DNA of 64,000 nucleotides, taken from Gammaproteobacteria bacterium. Lineage in GTDB: Bacteria; Pseudomonadota; Gammaproteobacteria; Pseudomonadales; Pseudomonadaceae. Made by a program: the position numbers and the translations under genes. Under the pieces are notes generated by a model. It worked only from the letters and a program-made list of their open reading frames with translations, searched no databases and had not been told where the DNA came from. Positions within the stretch are counted from its first letter, which is position 1. Every line of letters starts with the position of its first letter. This document shows, piece by piece, positions 28,348-36,369 of the stretch. The stretch covers positions 1 to 64,000 of the forward strand of contig JAAYFI010000051.1 of assembly GCA_012728315.1 (NCBI GenBank), in the 5' to 3' direction.

Positions 28348-28376
28348 TTGCACTTAAGGAAAAGATCTCATATATT
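28348..28376 (+). promoter_or_regulatory. Sigma-70 promoter for tRNA-Leu
   Basis: TTGCAC (28348-28353), 17-bp spacer, TATATT (28371-28376), 50 bp before the tRNA 5' end. A GC-rich stretch like a stringent discriminator (GCGCCCTCG) follows the -10. Confidence 0.55.
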
Positions 28377-28426
28377 AGCGCCCTCGATTGGGACACGCAC
28401 TGAGCAAACCCAGTCACGCATCTACC

Positions 28427-28513
28427 GCCCGGATGGCGGAATAGGTAGACGCAAGGGACTTAAAATCCCTCGGAGGTAACTCCGTGCCGGTTCGATTCCG
28501 GCTCCGGGCACCA
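28427..28513 (+). tRNA. tRNA-Leu (anticodon TAA)
   Basis: 87-nt class II tRNA. Acceptor arms GCCCGGA and TCCGGGC pair perfectly, with discriminator A and an encoded CCA. Anticodon arm AGGGA-CTTAAAA-TCCCT gives TAA (UUA/UUG). The long variable arm CGGAGGTAACTCCG is typical of tRNA-Leu. Confidence 0.97.
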
Positions 28514-28543
28514 TATCAACAAGCGCATCGCCAGTGCTTGTAT

Positions 28544-28573
28544 AAAAACCTACTCTTAGCAGTAGGTTTTTTT
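28544..28573 (+). terminator. Intrinsic terminator after tRNA-Leu
   Basis: Stem AAAAACCTACT / AGTAGGTTTTT with a 6-nt loop and seven T, starting 30 nt after the tRNA. The 340-bp gap from the tRNA to the RIO kinase holds only this and the next terminator. Confidence 0.85.
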
Positions 28574-28772
28574 ATGCCTGTAAGAAAGTCTTTACTGTGG
28601 TTGGTGTAACAGGACGCCCAAGCATTCAATATAAAGCTTAAAGCGCAGCCTGCGTATTGAGCGAAAAAGCTGCTATTGATAAGGCGCATTCGATTCAGCG
28701 ACAACCTGTCGCATTGTGGCTGAAACAGTCAGTGTTAAAATAACCGCATAGACTTTGCCTAACAGTCTTAAG

Positions 28773-28816
28773 AAAAAGCCTCCGTTTTCGAGTACATCGA
28801 GCGGAGGCTTTTTTTT
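28773..28816. terminator. Intrinsic terminator after the RIO kinase gene
   Basis: 12-bp stem AAAAAGCCTCCG / CGGAGGCTTTTT with a 17-nt loop and flanking A- and T-runs. It lies 39 bp past the stop codon of the minus-strand kinase gene and could act in both directions. Confidence 0.75.
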
Positions 28817-28854
28817 GCTGTGGCAAGAGACTGTGTTAATGGTGCTGTAGCCGT

Positions 28855-29715
28855 TTAGTAGTCGTCAAAATCTTCAGCATTAACCCGTGCCACGCGGTCG
28901 CGCTCTTCATTGAGCACGGCTTGAATATCGGCCATCACTGAGTCGATATCGGCTGGGGTGTCGGGCTCGTCAAACTCGCCAGTGAGCACAGTGTCCATGT
29001 CCAAGCGGCCTTCTTTGTACAGGCTCCACATTTCTGCGCTGTAGCTTGTGTTGCGCAGCTCTGGAGCGAACTGAGCGTAGTAGTTGGAAATATTACTGAC
29101 ATCACGGTGCAGCATAAAAAACGCATTGTTATTGGCGGCGGCATCGACGGCTTGGGGTAGATCAATAATCACAGGGCCGTGTTCATCCACCAGTACGTTA
29201 AACTCAGATAAATCACCGTGCACTAAGCCAACGCAGAGCATGCGTTTAATCGACTCCATGAGTGTGGCGTGATCTTTACGTGCCTGCTCGGCATCTAAGG
29301 TAACGTCATTCAGGCGTGGTGCAACTTCACCGTCGGGCAGGGTAACCAGCTCCATCAGTAATACGCCATCAAAGCAGCCATAGGGTTTAGGTACGCGCAC
29401 ACCGGCAGCCGCTAAGCGATACAGCGCATCGACCTCGGCATTCTGCCAAGCATCTTCCGCTTGTTCGCGGCCAAACTTAGAACCCTTTTCCATGGCGCGT
29501 GAGCGACGACTGTTGCCGCTTTTGCGGCCCTCACGGTACAGTGCGGCTTTTTTAAAGCTGCGTTTATCCATATCTTTATAGACTTTGGCGCAACGAATCT
29601 CATCACCGCTGCGGACCACATAGACCGCAGCTTCTTTACCATTCATCAGGGGGCGCAATACCTCGTCAATCAGCCCGTCTTCAACGAGAGGGATTAGGCG
29701 TGCAGGGGTTTTCAT
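28855..29715 (-). CDS. RIO1-family serine protein kinase
   Basis: 286-aa atypical protein kinase. Nucleotide-binding part NGKEAAVYVV (25-34) with K44 in IRCAKVYK, catalytic loop HGDLSEFN (H166, D168, N173) and metal-binding D185 in IIDLPQAV, the RIO version of DFG. RIO kinases act in ribosome maturation in archaea and eukaryotes; the role of bacterial members is not settled. ATG 29715 (MKTPARLIPLVED) was chosen because GGGAG lies 4 nt upstream; the longer frame from 29754 lacks a ribosome site. The C-terminal 60 residues are acidic. Confidence 0.88.
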   Translation of the reverse strand: MKTPARLIPLVEDGLIDEVLRPLMNGKEAAVYVVRSGDEIRCAKVYKDMDKRSFKKAALYREGRKSGNSRRSRAMEKGSKFGREQAEDAWQNAEVDALYRLAAAGVRVPKPYGCFDGVLLMELVTLPDGEVAPRLNDVTLDAEQARKDHATLMESIKRMLCVGLVHGDLSEFNVLVDEHGPVIIDLPQAVDAAANNNAFFMLHRDVSNISNYYAQFAPELRNTSYSAEMWSLYKEGRLDMDTVLTGEFDEPDTPADIDSVMADIQAVLNEERDRVARVNAEDFDDY

Positions 29716-29903
29716 AGGGCTCCCAAATAAATAATCATAAAAAATAGCAAGCAATGCTTAAAAGCCGCCGAGCGATATGCTCAATGCAGCACGCGATGCG
29801 CTAAGTATAACCAGCTTAGCGCGCGATATTGTGATTGGGTTGGAAAATGCTATGGTTTTTTTGCTTTAATTGAGAGCAGCTTCCGTCATTAGGAGTCAGT
29901 CCT

Positions 29904-29991
29904 CGTCATTGCAAGCGCCGCGAAGCCATCCACCTTGAGACCTGTGCGGTCTTTAACCGTGGATGACCACGTCGCTACCCGCCTCGCAATG
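29904..29991. repeat. Dispersed palindromic repeat (CGTCATTGC... type), copy 1
   Basis: 88-bp imperfect palindrome between the RIO kinase and cysH. The left end reads CGTCATTGCAAGCGCCGCGA and AGCCATCCAC, the right end GGATGACCACGTCGC and CCGCCTCGCAATG; the ends are mutually complementary with a few mismatches. Non-coding intergenic palindromes with CGTCATTGCGAGCG...ATCCA ends are common in proteobacteria. The remainder of the 307-bp gap shows no gene. Confidence 0.6.
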
Positions 29992-30022
29992 CGCAGCCTT
30001 AACGGGCCGCTGTACAGCGGTA

Positions 30023-30757
30023 TTATTGCGCGGTAATGATGTTGCCAGCATGTAAGCCACACTCTTTTTGCGTGGCGTCTTCCCACCACCAGCGGCCTTC
30101 GCGCTCGTGTTGATTGGGCAGCACAGGGCGAGTGCAGGGCTCGCAACCGATACTGATAAAGCCGCGCTCATGCAGACTGTTGTAGGGCAGCTCCAGCATG
30201 CGGATATAGGCCCAAACATCTTCGCTGCTCATCTGTGCCAGTGGATTAAATTTATACAGCGGTTGTTCTGCTGTAGAGAAAGCCGCATCGAGTTCGACTG
30301 CGGCGACATGGCTACGCGTGCCCGGGCTTTGGTCGCGACGTTGTCCGGTTGCCCAGGCTTTGACTGTGCTGAGCTTGCGTTTCAGCGGCGCGATCTTGCG
30401 CACACCACAGCATTCACTGTGGCCGTCTTTATAGAAGCTGAATAAGCCTTTTTCACGGACTAGGTCTTGCACCTGTTGGGCGTCAGGGGAGAGCACTTCA
30501 ATGCTGATTTTATAATGCTCGCGGACTTTCTCAATAAACTGGTAGGTTTCTGGATGCAAACGGCCCGTATCTAAGCTAAAGACTTTGACCTGTGGGTTGA
30601 TTTTCCACGCCATATCCAGCAGCACTACATCTTCTGCACCACTAAAAGACAGCCATAATTCATCACCAAATGCGGCAAAGGCCTGCTTGAGGATCTCTTT
30701 GGGCGAGGCGTTGGCGCAATCAGCGATCAGCTGCTGAAGGTCAATTGAAGCAGTCAT
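30023..30757 (-). CDS. cysH: Adenylyl-sulfate reductase (assimilatory, CysH)
   Basis: 244-aa PAPS/APS reductase family enzyme that reduces activated sulfate to sulfite with thioredoxin. It has the four extra cysteines of the 4Fe-4S-containing APS-reducing branch, C116-C117 and C205xxC208, plus catalytic C233 in ECGLH; the enterobacterial PAPS-only enzymes lack the first four. P-loop-like [12 protein letters not shown] is at 37-48. ATG 30757 follows AGGAA at 6 nt. cysH lies divergent to thrH, as in P. aeruginosa PA1756/PA1757. Confidence 0.95.
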   Translation of the reverse strand: MTASIDLQQLIADCANASPKEILKQAFAAFGDELWLSFSGAEDVVLLDMAWKINPQVKVFSLDTGRLHPETYQFIEKVREHYKISIEVLSPDAQQVQDLVREKGLFSFYKDGHSECCGVRKIAPLKRKLSTVKAWATGQRRDQSPGTRSHVAAVELDAAFSTAEQPLYKFNPLAQMSSEDVWAYIRMLELPYNSLHERGFISIGCEPCTRPVLPNQHEREGRWWWEDATQKECGLHAGNIITAQ

Positions 30758-30948
30758 GCTAGATTCCTAATAGAGTATGTCGATGTTTAGATGCGTACAT
30801 ACTAGCAAACCCAGTAGCGGGATTAGAATGAATAAAAACCGTTATGCATATGCTTTATGGTTATAGATGCTGCGATTCGGCATCTTGATCTTGCATGGGA
30901 TGGGTGGAGCGGCTAAAGTGCCTCTTTTTTATGTGATGAGGAATTGCT

Positions 30949-31566
30949 GTGGAAATCGCCTGCCTTGACCTTGAGGGTGTATTGGTTCCAGAAATCTGGA
31001 TTGCCTTTGCAGAAAAAACTGGTATCGAATCCTTGCGCGCGACCACACGTGATATTCCCGATTACGATGTGCTGATGAAACAACGCCTGCGCATTTTGGA
31101 TGAGCACGGTTTAACCTTAAACGACATCCAAGAAGTGATTGCCACGCTTAAGCCTTTAGACGGCGCGGTGGAGTTTGTGAATTGGTTGCGTGAGCGTTTC
31201 CAAGTCATTATTTTGTCTGATACCTTTTATGAGTTCTCGCAGCCATTGATGCGTCAACTGGGTTTCCCAACCTTGCTCTGCCACAAGCTGGTGACTGATG
31301 AGAAAGGCCGTGTGGTTGACTATCAGTTGCGTCAAAAAGATCCTAAGCGTCAATCAGTGTTGGCGTTGAAAACCCTGTACTACCGCGTTATTGCAGCTGG
31401 TGATTCTTACAACGACACCACCATGCTGGGTGAAGCGGATGCCGGTATCCTATTTCACGCGCCAGACAACGTGATTGAGCAGTTCCCGCAGTTCCCAGCG
31501 GTGCACACTTTTGAAGATCTGAAAAAAGAATTCATCAAAGCTTCAAACCGCCAGCTCAGCCTGTAA
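30949..31566 (+). CDS. thrH: Phosphoserine phosphatase / phosphoserine:homoserine phosphotransferase ThrH
   Basis: 205-aa HAD-superfamily enzyme close to P. aeruginosa ThrH, which hydrolyses phosphoserine and can transfer the phosphate to homoserine. Motif I is LDLEGV with nucleophile D7 and acid/base E9 (the usual DxDxT is changed as in ThrH), motif II VILSDTF, motif III AAGDSYNDTTML. It starts at GTG 30949 (MEIACLDLEG) behind GAGGA. It is monocistronic and divergent from cysH. Confidence 0.95.
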   Translation: MEIACLDLEGVLVPEIWIAFAEKTGIESLRATTRDIPDYDVLMKQRLRILDEHGLTLNDIQEVIATLKPLDGAVEFVNWLRERFQVIILSDTFYEFSQPLMRQLGFPTLLCHKLVTDEKGRVVDYQLRQKDPKRQSVLALKTLYYRVIAAGDSYNDTTMLGEADAGILFHAPDNVIEQFPQFPAVHTFEDLKKEFIKASNRQLSL

Positions 31567-31669
31567 CGGTTTCTGTCTGGGTTGTTTAGCTTGTGCGGCT
31601 TGATCGTGCAGCGTTAAGCGGCCCAGACAACATCTATTCCATACTTATTAGATACACATCCTATACGAG

Positions 31670-32707
31670 CTAGCCCGTGTGCTGCTTTCTGTATTGCCCC
31701 GGCGTTACGCCTGCTCTACGTTTAAAAAATCTAAAAAATGAGCGTGGCTCAATAAAGCCCAATTGCTCGGCAATGCTGTGCAATGGTTTTTGTGTGCCGC
31801 TCAGTTGAGTTTTGGCCTGAGCAAAACGTACGTCATCCAACAGTTGTTGATAACTGCTGCCGGCTTCCTGTAAGCGCCGTTGCAAGGTGCGCAGAGACAG
31901 TGCGCAATGCTGCGCCACATCTTCTTGACGCGGTACACGGCTGGCTAAAATCTCTTCGATGGCCAAACTGACCATCGTGGTAAAAGGCTGCACTGCCGGT
32001 GCTTGTAGCTGATTAAGCAAGCTGCTGGCGTGTTGCTCTAAAGTCTGTAACAACATGGCATCGGCTTGGCGCACGGGCAGTTGCAAGTAGCTCGCTGGAA
32101 TCAGCAAAGCATTGTGTGCTTGATTAAACGCCACTGGGCAGGCGAAGAGCGCTTGGTAATCATCCAGAGTGGTGCCGCTGGGTTGCGGGTGGGCAAAACT
32201 GACTTTTAACGGTGCGCTGGCATCATCCACCAACCATTGCGCGTAAAGCAGCCAAGCGGCTAAGACATTTTCACTCAGATGCTGACGCAGTAACGGCGCT
32301 TGATGTTGGCAGTGCCAAGTCAATTCAATGGCGCTGCCACGTACTTTTAGTTGCGTGGTGCCGCTGTCGCTGACCAGTTTTTCAAAGGGAATAATACGGT
32401 CTAAGGCATCGCCTAAAGTGGCGCAGTTCATGGTGATATAACCCAGTACATGCCAAGAGGCAGGCTGCACGTGGCGCGCCGCGTTTAAGCCAAACAACGG
32501 CTGTGGTCGCTGTGCTAATAAATGGCTTAATAATGTCTCGAAGGCTTGTAAAGACACCCGGCTATTGCTGTCTTTAAGCTGTGCGCAGCTGATCTGTGCC
32601 GCCGCTAAAGCAGCGTTGGTATCCAGTTGCTGATCCTCGGCGTAGTCTAAATAACGCCAAAGCGCTGCAACAGAAGTGGTGCCAAGTGTGTGCATACAGA
32701 TTTTCAC
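31670..32707 (-). CDS. AraC-family transcriptional regulator
   Basis: 345-aa regulator with an N-terminal arabinose-binding-like/OruR-type ligand domain (about 15-200) and a C-terminal double helix-turn-helix (about 245-340; CALSLRTLQRRLQEAGSSYQQLL and SIAEQLGFIEPRSFFRFFKRRAG, in part). It starts at GTG 32707, or at ATG 32695 (MHTLGTTS), neither with a good ribosome site. It is divergent from the AGPS/GlpD/FGGY operon across a 408-bp gap and is the obvious candidate to control it; the inducer is unknown. Confidence 0.85.
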   Translation of the reverse strand: MKICMHTLGTTSVAALWRYLDYAEDQQLDTNAALAAAQISCAQLKDSNSRVSLQAFETLLSHLLAQRPQPLFGLNAARHVQPASWHVLGYITMNCATLGDALDRIIPFEKLVSDSGTTQLKVRGSAIELTWHCQHQAPLLRQHLSENVLAAWLLYAQWLVDDASAPLKVSFAHPQPSGTTLDDYQALFACPVAFNQAHNALLIPASYLQLPVRQADAMLLQTLEQHASSLLNQLQAPAVQPFTTMVSLAIEEILASRVPRQEDVAQHCALSLRTLQRRLQEAGSSYQQLLDDVRFAQAKTQLSGTQKPLHSIAEQLGFIEPRSFFRFFKRRAGVTPGQYRKQHTG

Positions 32708-32846
32708 ATCATTATTCAGTGGTTTTATCCTAATCGCAGTTGGCGTAATTGGCTACTCGCGCGGTGGAATCTGACCTCGGTTTGCCTGAGCAACACAGCT
32801 ATGCTCAGTTTAAAGTCAATGGGTTCAAGGGGGCACTTATTAATAG

Positions 32847-33011
32847 CGTCTCTGCGAGAAGCGTAGCGATGTGGCAGTCGACAGGTACTCGTCTCTGCGA
32901 GGCCGTAGGCCGTGGCAGTCCATGGCTCTAGCATTGCGGCATGTCTGTAGCACCCTGTGGTTTGCAAGGTGGATTGCTTCCCGCCACGTTCCTCGCGGTC
33001 GTAATGACGGG
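32847..33011. repeat. Dispersed palindromic repeat, copy 2, with a duplicated left end
   Basis: The left end is doubled: 32847-32879 and 32890-32920 both begin CGTCTCTGCGAG and end GTGGCAGTC. The right end (about 32969-33011) reads GGTGGATTGCTTCCCGCC then CGGTCGTAATGACG, the reverse complement of a CGTCATTACGACCG...AATCCACC end. Same general family as the copy at 29904. It lies within the 408-bp AraC/AGPS gap, where the promoters of both genes must also lie. Confidence 0.5.
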
Positions 33012-33115
33012 GTGAGTGCTCGCCGTGACGGAATAAGGTTTCTCTATGACGTTTTTGATTTATTCAGCATTTTTAAGAGTAGTGTATAAGAACAACAATA
33101 AATAACGAGGTGGCT

Positions 33116-34723
33116 ATGCGACGTTGGAACGGATGGGGCGACAGCGGCACAACAATGGAGCTGCCAGCGCAGGGCGCAGATTTTTTACAGAATTTGGTGG
33201 GGTGTGGCCAAGTGCTGCCTGATGCCACTCTAGAAGATGTGATGGCGCAAGTTCCGCCTTCACGTTTACCGGGGCACAAGCTAGTCAGTGTCGATGCGGA
33301 AACACGAGTGCGCCATGCCCGTGGGCAAAGTTTGCCGGATTGGCTGGCAATGCGCAGCGGTGATTTTGGCGTATTTCCTGATGGTGTAGCCTTTCCAGAA
33401 TCAGCAGCGGATATTCGTGAATTATTAGCCTGGGCAACGACGGAAAATATCGTGGTGATTGCTTATGGCGGCGGCACTTCGGTGGCGGGGCATATTAATC
33501 CGCAAGCCGATACACGCCCGGTGTTGACCGTCTCTTTGGCGCGGATGAATCAACTGATCGATCTGGATGAAGACAGCTTGCTCGCTACCTTTGGCCCTGG
33601 CGCTAATGGTCCGCAAGTGGAGAATCAATTACGCGCGCGCGGTTATACCTTGGGTCACTTTCCGCAGTCGTGGGAGTTGTCCACTTTAGGTGGTTGGGTC
33701 GCAAGCCGCTCCAGTGGTCAGCAATCGCTGCGTTATGGCCGTATTGAGCAGTTGTTTGCTGGCGGCGAAATAGAAACTTTTGCTGGAACCTGGTCGCTAC
33801 CCTGTTATCCCGCCTCGGCAGCGGGTCCTGATTTACGCGAGTGGGTGATGGGTTCGGAAGGGCGTTTCGGTATCATTTCGCAAGTGAAAGTGCGCGTGAC
33901 CCGCTTGCCCGATGATGAGCGTTTTTATGGCGTGTTTCTGCCGTCTTGGCAGCATGCACAAGAGGCGATGCGAGAGTTGAGTCAAGCGCGCATTCCGCTA
34001 TCGATGCTGCGTTTATCCAATGCGGTCGAGACCACGACGCAATTGGCGCTGGCCGGTCATCCGCGCATGATTGGCGTACTGGAACGTTATTTAACCTTGC
34101 GTGGTTGCAGTGAAGGTAAATGCTTACTGACCTTTGGCGTGACCGGTGATCGTCGGCAAAATGCGCTGTCGCTGCGCCAAGCTAAGCGCCGTTTAAAAAA
34201 GCATGGTGCGGTGTTTACCGGACGTTTTCTTGGCAATAAATGGCAGCAAGGACGTTTTCGTTTCCCTTATTTGCGTGAAGCGTTGTGGAAAGCGGGTTAT
34301 GTGGTGGATACCTTAGAAACCGCGACCCAGTGGGGCAATGTTAAGCCCTTGATGGACAAAATTGAGCAAAGCTTGCGTGACGGCTTAGCGGAGCAAGGTC
34401 AGCAGGTGCATGTGTTCTCACACTTGTCCCATGTATATGGGCAAGGCTCGAGCATTTACACCACCTATGTGTTTGCCTGCGGTAAGGACTACGAGCACAC
34501 ACTGGCGAACTGGCGCGCGCTGAAAACGCGAGCGAGTCAAACCATTGCCGATAATCAAGGCACCATCAGTCATCAGCATGGCGTGGGGCGTGATCATGCA
34601 CCTTGGTTGGCGCAAGAGAAAGGTGAGCTAGGCATTGCTGCGATTCAGGCGGTGGTGGATCGCTTGGACCCACAACAACAGCTGGCGCCAGGCGTGCTGC
34701 TGAAGGATAAACGTCATGACTAG
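33116..34723 (+). CDS. FAD-binding oxidase of the alkyl-dihydroxyacetonephosphate synthase family
   Basis: 535-aa flavoprotein. It begins RRWNGWGD, the AGPS N-terminal signature, then an FAD-binding PP-loop (VIAYGGGTSVAGH, near residue 118) and the AGPS-like segment PQSWELSTLGGWVASRSSGQ. In eukaryotic AGPS a His triplet is catalytic; here it reads H486-Q487-H488 followed by GVGRDHAPWL. AGPS swaps the acyl chain of acyl-DHAP for an alcohol to make ether lipids, but bacterial relatives beside glycerol genes may be oxidases. ATG 33116 has CGAGG 5 nt upstream. The stop overlaps the next gene by 8 bp. Confidence 0.85.
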   Translation: MRRWNGWGDSGTTMELPAQGADFLQNLVGCGQVLPDATLEDVMAQVPPSRLPGHKLVSVDAETRVRHARGQSLPDWLAMRSGDFGVFPDGVAFPESAADIRELLAWATTENIVVIAYGGGTSVAGHINPQADTRPVLTVSLARMNQLIDLDEDSLLATFGPGANGPQVENQLRARGYTLGHFPQSWELSTLGGWVASRSSGQQSLRYGRIEQLFAGGEIETFAGTWSLPCYPASAAGPDLREWVMGSEGRFGIISQVKVRVTRLPDDERFYGVFLPSWQHAQEAMRELSQARIPLSMLRLSNAVETTTQLALAGHPRMIGVLERYLTLRGCSEGKCLLTFGVTGDRRQNALSLRQAKRRLKKHGAVFTGRFLGNKWQQGRFRFPYLREALWKAGYVVDTLETATQWGNVKPLMDKIEQSLRDGLAEQGQQVHVFSHLSHVYGQGSSIYTTYVFACGKDYEHTLANWRALKTRASQTIADNQGTISHQHGVGRDHAPWLAQEKGELGIAAIQAVVDRLDPQQQLAPGVLLKDKRHD

Positions 34724-36365
34724 TGTAATCACTCAGCGCGCCAACTGGACACAAGCGTGGCGCGAGCAGGTTGTGCCTGAGTTGGCTCAGCAGACTTGGG
34801 ACTTGATTGTGATTGGTGGCGGCATTACCGGTGCCGGAGTGATTCGCGAAGCCGCCAAACGCGGTTGGCGTTGCTTGTTAGTGGAGCAACGCGACTTTGC
34901 TTGGGGTACATCGAGCCGTTCATCAAAAATGGTGCACGGCGGCTTGCGCTATATCAGTCAGGGTGAGTTCGCTTTAACCCGTGATAGCGTGCGCGAGCGT
35001 CAGCTGTTGCTGGATAACGAAGCCGGTTTGGTTGAGCCACTGCCGTTTTTATACCCACATTATCAGGGCGAATTTCCTGGGCGCTGGGTGTTTTCTTGGG
35101 TGCTGCGTCTTTACGATGGTTTTGCGGGGCAATCTTTGCAGCAGTTTCATCCGCCGTGGCAAGTGCCGATGGTGGCGGCAGGCTTACAGCAGGAACATTT
35201 ACAAGGGGCGAGCCAGTTTCAAGATGCCGTGACTGACGATGCGCGCTTAGTCATGCATGTGCTGGCGCAGGCCCGTGCGCTTGGTGCCTGTGTGGTGAGT
35301 AACCTGCGCGTGCTGGAGCGTTTATACAGTGACGATAATGGCGCTGCTGAGGGTGATGTCGAGCAGCGTGTCAGCGGTGTGCGTATTGAAGACACCTTGA
35401 CCGGTGAGCAGTTTGAGTTGTCTTGTAAAGCGCTGGCGCAAGCCACTGGGGTGTGGACCGATGCAGCAGCTTTAAGCAAACACCAGTATGAGATTCGCCC
35501 GCTACGTGGCAGTCATTTGCTTCTGCCCAGTTGGCGTTTGCCGGTCAGTCAGTCGGTGAGTTTTAAGCATCCCGTGGATAAACGTTTAATGTTTATCTTT
35601 CCGTGGGAAGGGGCCACGGTGATTGGTACCACTGATATTGATCATAAAGATGATCTCAACCGAGAAGCAGCCATCAGTCAAGCTGAAGTGGACTACCTGC
35701 TCGCCGGTTGCTCCAAGGTGTTCCCTAGTGCACAGATCACCGCAAAGGATGTGCTATCGACTTGGTCGGGGGTGCGTCCCATTGTGGCGAAAAACACCGG
35801 TGCTAAACATAAACCTTCGGATGAATCACGCGAGCACATGCTTTGGGTTGAGCCCGGTTGCGTCAGTCTAGCTGGTGGCAAACTCACCACTTTTCGTTTG
35901 CTGGCACTAGAAATACTGCAAGCCTGTACGCTGTTTAATGGTTGTTCGATGCAAGAAACCGAACAGGCCAAGCAGCTTGCAACACCGCGTGCGACTGATG
36001 ATTGTTTAGCGGGATTATCCAGCAGCGTGCAGCGCCGTCTCTATGGCCGTTATCGTGCTAATTGGCCAGAGTTTTGCGCGATATTTAAAGAGGTCGGCAT
36101 GCAGCAGGTGGGGGCGACACCGATTTACTGGGCTGAGTTAGCTTTTGCCTGCGAGCATGAGCTGGTGATTCATTTGGATGATTTATTATTACGTCGCACC
36201 CGTCTGGGTTTATTGCTGGCGCAGGGTGGCTTAGCTGTGCTGGAGCAGGTGCGTGAACTGTGTCAGCCCCGTTTAGCTTGGGATGACCAGCGTTGGGCAG
36301 AGGAACAACAGCGTTATTTAGATATCTATCAGCAGTTTTATAGCTTGCCCAGTGAGCAGTGGTGA
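34716..36365 (+). CDS. Glycerol-3-phosphate dehydrogenase/oxidase (GlpD family)
   Basis: 549-aa FAD enzyme with dinucleotide-binding motif IGGGITGAG (residues 33-41), the GlpA/GlpD signature GTSSRSSKMVHGGLRYI and a C-terminal cap domain. It would oxidise a glycerol-phosphate-like substrate to the ketone and pass electrons to quinone. The overlap with the flavoprotein before it and with the FGGY kinase after it shows a tightly coupled operon distinct from a classic glpFKD locus, so the exact substrate may differ from sn-glycerol 3-phosphate. Confidence 0.88.
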   Translation: MTSVITQRANWTQAWREQVVPELAQQTWDLIVIGGGITGAGVIREAAKRGWRCLLVEQRDFAWGTSSRSSKMVHGGLRYISQGEFALTRDSVRERQLLLDNEAGLVEPLPFLYPHYQGEFPGRWVFSWVLRLYDGFAGQSLQQFHPPWQVPMVAAGLQQEHLQGASQFQDAVTDDARLVMHVLAQARALGACVVSNLRVLERLYSDDNGAAEGDVEQRVSGVRIEDTLTGEQFELSCKALAQATGVWTDAAALSKHQYEIRPLRGSHLLLPSWRLPVSQSVSFKHPVDKRLMFIFPWEGATVIGTTDIDHKDDLNREAAISQAEVDYLLAGCSKVFPSAQITAKDVLSTWSGVRPIVAKNTGAKHKPSDESREHMLWVEPGCVSLAGGKLTTFRLLALEILQACTLFNGCSMQETEQAKQLATPRATDDCLAGLSSSVQRRLYGRYRANWPEFCAIFKEVGMQQVGATPIYWAELAFACEHELVIHLDDLLLRRTRLGLLLAQGGLAVLEQVRELCQPRLAWDDQRWAEEQQRYLDIYQQFYSLPSEQW

Positions 36366-36369
36366 GCCT

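Noticed and set aside
30068-30445. 125-aa plus-strand frame opposite cysH
   Set aside because: Overlaps the catalytic region of cysH, whose reading is certain.
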